A stretch of DNA of 64,000 bases from contig PVNI01000002.1 of NCBI GenBank assembly GCA_003001795.1, positions 496,001 through 560,000 on the forward strand, given 5' to 3'. This DNA is from Actinomadura viridilutea. Its GTDB lineage: Bacteria > Actinomycetota > Actinomycetes > Streptosporangiales > Streptosporangiaceae. Each line of letters opens with the position of its first letter. Within the stretch, counting starts at the first letter, position 1. Of the stretch, positions 61,030-64,000 are shown one piece after another. Position numbers and translations under genes: made by a program. The notes below the pieces were generated by a model that saw only the letters and a program-made list of their open reading frames with translations, did no database searches and was not told where the DNA came from.

Positions 61030-61908
61030 TCAAATGGTCGCGCTCTGCCGCCGCGATCCCGCGGCGCCGCGGTGCCGGGCGAGCGCCCGGCGCTCGACGG
61101 CGAGCAGGGCCGTGTTGAGCAGGTAGCCGAGGACGCCGAGCAGGACGATCCCCGCCCACATGGTCGGCATGTCGGACCGGCTCTGCGCGTCGGTCATCTG
61201 GAAGCCGATCCCGTTGCTGGTCCCCGGGAGCAGTTCGGAGAACACCATGAGGATCAGCGCGAGCGACAGGCTGAGCCGCAGTCCCGCGAAGATCTTGGGC
61301 AGCGCCGACGGCACGACGAGCCGGACCAGGCGCTCGGCCGCCGACAGCCGGAACACCCGCGCCGTGTCCGCCTGCAGCGGATCGACCGACCGCGCGCCGT
61401 CGGCCGTGTTGAGCAGGATCGGCCAGATCGCGCTGAACACGATCGACGCGATCTGCATCTGGTTGCCGAGGCTGAACAGCACGACGAACACCGGCGCCAG
61501 CGTCGGCGGCGGGATCGCGCGGGCGAACTGCAGGGCCGGGTCGAGGTAGGCGAACGCGCGCTCCGACCGGCCGAGCAGCAGCCCCAGGCCCACTCCGACG
61601 ACGATCGCCCCGCCGAGGCCGACCGCGATGCGGGCCAGGCTGGGCAGCAGGTGCCGCATCGCCGTGTCGGTGAGGAAGAGGCGGGTCGCCGGGCCGGAGA
61701 ACCACAGGTCGTGCATGCGGTCGACGATCTGCAGCGGCGTCGGGAAGTAGGGGTCGCGCGCCGCCTGCGTCGCGATCTGCCAGGCGGCGACCGCGACGGC
61801 CAGGGCTCCCCACCGGTGCAGGGCGGAGGCCAGCACGCGCACGCCGGACCGGGCGGGGCGGCCGGCGCCGCGCGTTCCGGGGCGGCGGCGCGCCGTGCGG
61901 ACGCTCAT
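61030..61908 (-). CDS. ABC transporter permease (SsuC/TauC-like), second
   Basis: A 292-residue inner-membrane permease with about six helices. The EAA-loop region is AERLVRLVVPSALPKIFAGLRLSLSLALI, the ATPase contact site. The family is that of nitrate, sulfonate, taurine and thiamine-precursor importers. Its ATG overlaps the stop of the first permease (ATGA). A basic N-terminus of about 25 residues precedes the first helix. Confidence 0.9.
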   Translation of the reverse strand: MSVRTARRRPGTRGAGRPARSGVRVLASALHRWGALAVAVAAWQIATQAARDPYFPTPLQIVDRMHDLWFSGPATRLFLTDTAMRHLLPSLARIAVGLGGAIVVGVGLGLLLGRSERAFAYLDPALQFARAIPPPTLAPVFVVLFSLGNQMQIASIVFSAIWPILLNTADGARSVDPLQADTARVFRLSAAERLVRLVVPSALPKIFAGLRLSLSLALILMVFSELLPGTSNGIGFQMTDAQSRSDMPTMWAGIVLLGVLGYLLNTALLAVERRALARHRGAAGSRRQSATI

Positions 61909-62711
61909 CCCCCGTCTCCCCTCTGCGCGACGTGCCAGCGGAACAGGCGGCGCTCGGCCTGGACGAGCGCGAGATTGATGACCAGGCCGAGGGCGCCGGC
62001 CCACACGGTGCCCGCCAGCACGTCCGTCGCGCCGTCGACCGCCTGCTGCGCCTGGACGATGAAGGTGCCGAGGCCGGAGCCGAAGCCGCTGAGGATCTCG
62101 GTGCCGACCGCGAGGATGAGCGCGACGGCGGCCGCCAGGCGCACGCCCGTCGCGATGAACGGCGCGGCCGAGGGCAGGGAGACGCGCCACAGCACCGCGA
62201 GCCGGCCGAAGCCGAACGACCGCAGGGTCTCCTTGGCCACCGGGTCCACGTCCTGCAGGCCGTAGATCGTGTTGAACAGCACGGGCCAGGTCGCGGCGTA
62301 GACGATGAGCGTCGCCTCGGTCCGCAGACCGGCCCCGACGATCACCGACACGAGCGGGATGAGCGCGACCGAGGGAACGGGCCGCAGGAACTCCAAGATC
62401 GCGCGGACCGCCGTCCCGACGAACGGCACCGCGCCCAGCAGGACGCCCAGGGCCACACCGGCGCAGACCGCGATGGCCAGGCCGAGCGCCCAGGCCTCGA
62501 CGGTCGCCAGGACGTTGCGCAGGAATTCCCGGTCGCCGGCCAGTGCGACGGCGCGGACGAGGATCCGCGACGCGGGCGGGAGGTACTCCTGGTCGACGAT
62601 GCCCGCGCGGCCGAGGGCCTCGCTCGCGGCGACGAGGGCGGCGAGTCCGACGGCCCCGCGCGCCCACCGGCCGGTGCGCGTCAGCCGCCGTTCGGCGGTG
62701 CCCGCGGTCAC
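61905..62711 (-). CDS. ABC transporter permease (SsuC/TauC-like), first
   Basis: A 268-residue permease of the same family as the next gene but clearly different in sequence (KETLRSFGFGRLAVLWRVSLPSAAPFIATGVRLAAA is the EAA loop). The GTG start overlaps the stop of the binding-protein gene by four bases (GTGA). Two unlike permeases suggest a heterodimeric membrane part, rarer than the homodimers common in this family. Confidence 0.9.
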   Translation of the reverse strand: MTAGTAERRLTRTGRWARGAVGLAALVAASEALGRAGIVDQEYLPPASRILVRAVALAGDREFLRNVLATVEAWALGLAIAVCAGVALGVLLGAVPFVGTAVRAILEFLRPVPSVALIPLVSVIVGAGLRTEATLIVYAATWPVLFNTIYGLQDVDPVAKETLRSFGFGRLAVLWRVSLPSAAPFIATGVRLAAAVALILAVGTEILSGFGSGLGTFIVQAQQAVDGATDVLAGTVWAGALGLVINLALVQAERRLFRWHVAQRGDGG

Positions 62712-63691
62712 GTGCCGGACGGGGTGAAGATGATCTGCTTGGCGTCGAGCCGCGCCGTGAGCAGCCCGTTGGCCAGCATCAGGTCGGCCAGGCGCTGCAG
62801 CGGCGCGGGGTCCAGCGACGCGGGGTACCGCGGCAGGCTCAGCGCCGCGGCCATGCGGGCGTCGATCCCGGCGTAGGACGGCAGGACCTCCTCGACCGCC
62901 TTGCGGTCCGTCTGCGCCAGCCGCTGCGCCTTGTCGATCGCCCGCTGGACGGCGGCCGCGGTCTTGGGGTTCTTCTTGACCCACGCGTCCTCGGTGACGA
63001 CGCCGCTGGCCGGGATGTCCGCCGCCGGCCCGCTCCCGGCGTCGACGACCATGCGGGCGCCCTGCGTGCGCTGGATGGCGGTGCTGAACGGCTCGACCGC
63101 GAGCACCGCGTCCACCTTGTGCTGCTGGAGCGTGGCGCCCATCTGCGGGAACGGGGTGACGACGTACCGCACCTCGGACGGCTCGACGCCGTGGGCCTTC
63201 AGGACCTCGTTGAAGACGAGCTGCTGGATGTTGTTGAGGATGTTCACGCCGATCGTCTTGCCCTCCAGGTCCTTGGGCTGCCTGATCGGGGAGTCCTTAG
63301 GGACGAGCGCCGTCATGAAGCCCGGCGCGAACGCCGCGCTGGGGGCGAGGAACCGGGTCTTGAGCGTGCCCTTCGCAAAGGACTGGATGAAGGTCACGTA
63401 GTTGCCGCCGGCGATGACGTCGACTTGTCCGTTCTTCAGCGCGGGCACCGCCTGGACGCTCTGCGCGACCGGTCGGATCTTGACCGTGAGCCCCTCCTGC
63501 TCGAAGTAGCCCCTCTTCACGGCGATGTGCAGCCCGGCCTCGTCCACCAGGGGCAGCGCGGCGACCGTGATCGTCGACTTTTCCAGGCCGTTGCCACCGG
63601 AGCCGGAGTCCGTGCCTCCGCAGCCCGCGGCCAGCGGCGCGGCGAGAAGACAACCGGCGAGAAGGACGGAACAAGCCCCGAACCGTCGCAT
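62708..63691 (-). CDS. ABC substrate-binding lipoprotein (NMT1/SsuA-like)
   Basis: A 327-residue lipoprotein. The signal peptide ends in LAAGC. The mature protein fits the NMT1/THI5-like and SsuA-like binding fold: ITVAALPLVDEAGLHIAVKRGYFEQEGLTV, then LKNGQVDVIAGGNYVTFIQ, DLEGKTIGVNILNN and VDAVLAVEPFSTAIQ. Ligands of relatives include sulfonates, taurine, aromatic acids and thiamine precursors; this one is unknown. AAAGGAG lies four bases before the ATG. First gene of a four-gene operon without an ATPase in view. Confidence 0.9.
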   Translation of the reverse strand: MRRFGACSVLLAGCLLAAPLAAGCGGTDSGSGGNGLEKSTITVAALPLVDEAGLHIAVKRGYFEQEGLTVKIRPVAQSVQAVPALKNGQVDVIAGGNYVTFIQSFAKGTLKTRFLAPSAAFAPGFMTALVPKDSPIRQPKDLEGKTIGVNILNNIQQLVFNEVLKAHGVEPSEVRYVVTPFPQMGATLQQHKVDAVLAVEPFSTAIQRTQGARMVVDAGSGPAADIPASGVVTEDAWVKKNPKTAAAVQRAIDKAQRLAQTDRKAVEEVLPSYAGIDARMAAALSLPRYPASLDPAPLQRLADLMLANGLLTARLDAKQIIFTPSGT

Positions 63692-64000
63692 GACACTCCT
63701 TTACCGATGGAGGGCAGACGAAATCGTGTACCAGCCGGTAGGAGATCGCAAGACCGGCAACAGCCGTATCTCGAAGACGAAGAGCACACGCTCGAACCAG
63801 CGAGCCGACCGCGGTCGCGATCGTTAATTTCGCCGCCTTCCGCCGCGTTCACCACCTTCGAAGGCTCTCCGCCCGACACGCCTCACAACTACCTCGCCAT
63901 CAGGCGCTGATCAGGCGCGATTCCGTCACTTCGCCCCGGATCCGGCGCGAGCCGGACACGCTCCCGGAGGGATCGAGGCCGACCTCATGGCGGCGTCGGA
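63692..64000. other. 309-base right-end region
   Basis: The region upstream of the ABC operon. No gene is certain. It has an AT-richer stretch around 63820-63840 (CGTTAATTT) that may hold the operon promoter. An open plus-strand frame runs to the right edge with an ATG at 63987 and GGAGGG about 15 bases before it; a gene may start there, possibly the missing ATPase, but too little is visible. Confidence 0.4.

Noticed and set aside
63900..64000. A definite gene start at ATG 63987
   Set aside because: Only a few codons are visible and the GGAGGG is about 15 bases away; it cannot be told from chance.

Overview
The window is very GC-rich chromosomal DNA from a filamentous actinomycete. The core order pepA-lpdA-sucB-lipB-lipA-DUF4191-RDD-glnA-glnE-glnA2, an actinobacterial Psp stress set (pspA, pspAA, htpX), F420-linked enzymes and mixed ATG/GTG/TTG starts all point that way. 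A Thermomonosporaceae/Streptosporangiales host such as Actinomadura is my best guess, but this is inference and no 16S gene is present. I see no rRNA, tRNA, CRISPR array, insertion sequence, prophage or plasmid gene. The window looks like stable chromosome with a few accessory insertions.

Region by region. 0-4.6 kb: envelope stress (htpX partial, pspAA, pspA), a DUF3043 membrane protein, an aldo/keto reductase and a DsbA-like thiol protein. 4.6-6.4 kb: cobU/cobS for the last steps of cobalamin assembly. 6.6-16.1 kb: leucyl aminopeptidase, lipoamide dehydrogenase and the E2 subunit, followed by lipB and lipA, which make the lipoyl cofactor that E2 carries. 16.3-26.9 kb: glutamine synthetase glnA behind a GlnR box, its adenylyltransferase glnE and the paralogue glnA2. 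Between them sit an unusual beta-helix protein, an OsmC protein and two tandem PAP2 genes. 26.9-36.9 kb: a polar amino-acid binding lipoprotein, an orphan terpene synthase with an MFS exporter, NAD synthetase, a PAS/GAF/SpoIIE phosphatase and a TetR-MFS efflux pair. 37-44.6 kb: panB, F420:NADPH reductase, methionine aminopeptidase, a helix-hairpin-helix membrane protein, a LigD-like phosphoesterase with a decayed ligase domain, a DUF457 membrane protein and a baeRF protein. 44.7-53.2 kb: HtrA lipoprotein, a secreted aspartic protease, an LLM oxidoreductase, a CopD-CtaG fusion, an acyl-CoA synthetase and a cysteine-tailed DUF5685 protein. 53.2-63.7 kb: an XRE/TPR regulator, purine-related genes (uraH, NCS2 permease, glycerate kinase), alanine dehydrogenase, and an operon of ABC binding protein, two permeases and a ThDP enzyme with no ATPase gene visible.

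Four sequence-level themes stand out. (1) At least fourteen genes have a TANNNT-like hexamer ending 6-8 bases before the start codon, the signature of leaderless transcripts; this fixes many starts. (2) Convergent gene pairs are separated by long, often perfect hairpins. (3) Two short tandem arrays lie exactly on minus-strand stop codons, near 35.3 and 43.3 kb. (4) Nitrogen control is legible in the DNA: a complete four-half-site GlnR box before glnA and a two-half-site match before glnA2.

The genes least explained by known families are the intracellular beta-helix protein (18.3-19.5 kb), the DUF5685 protein with 15 cysteines in its last 52 residues, the ligase pseudoenzyme (41.4-42.4 kb) and the ATPase-less ABC/ThDP operon. 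I found no clear defence or mobile system.
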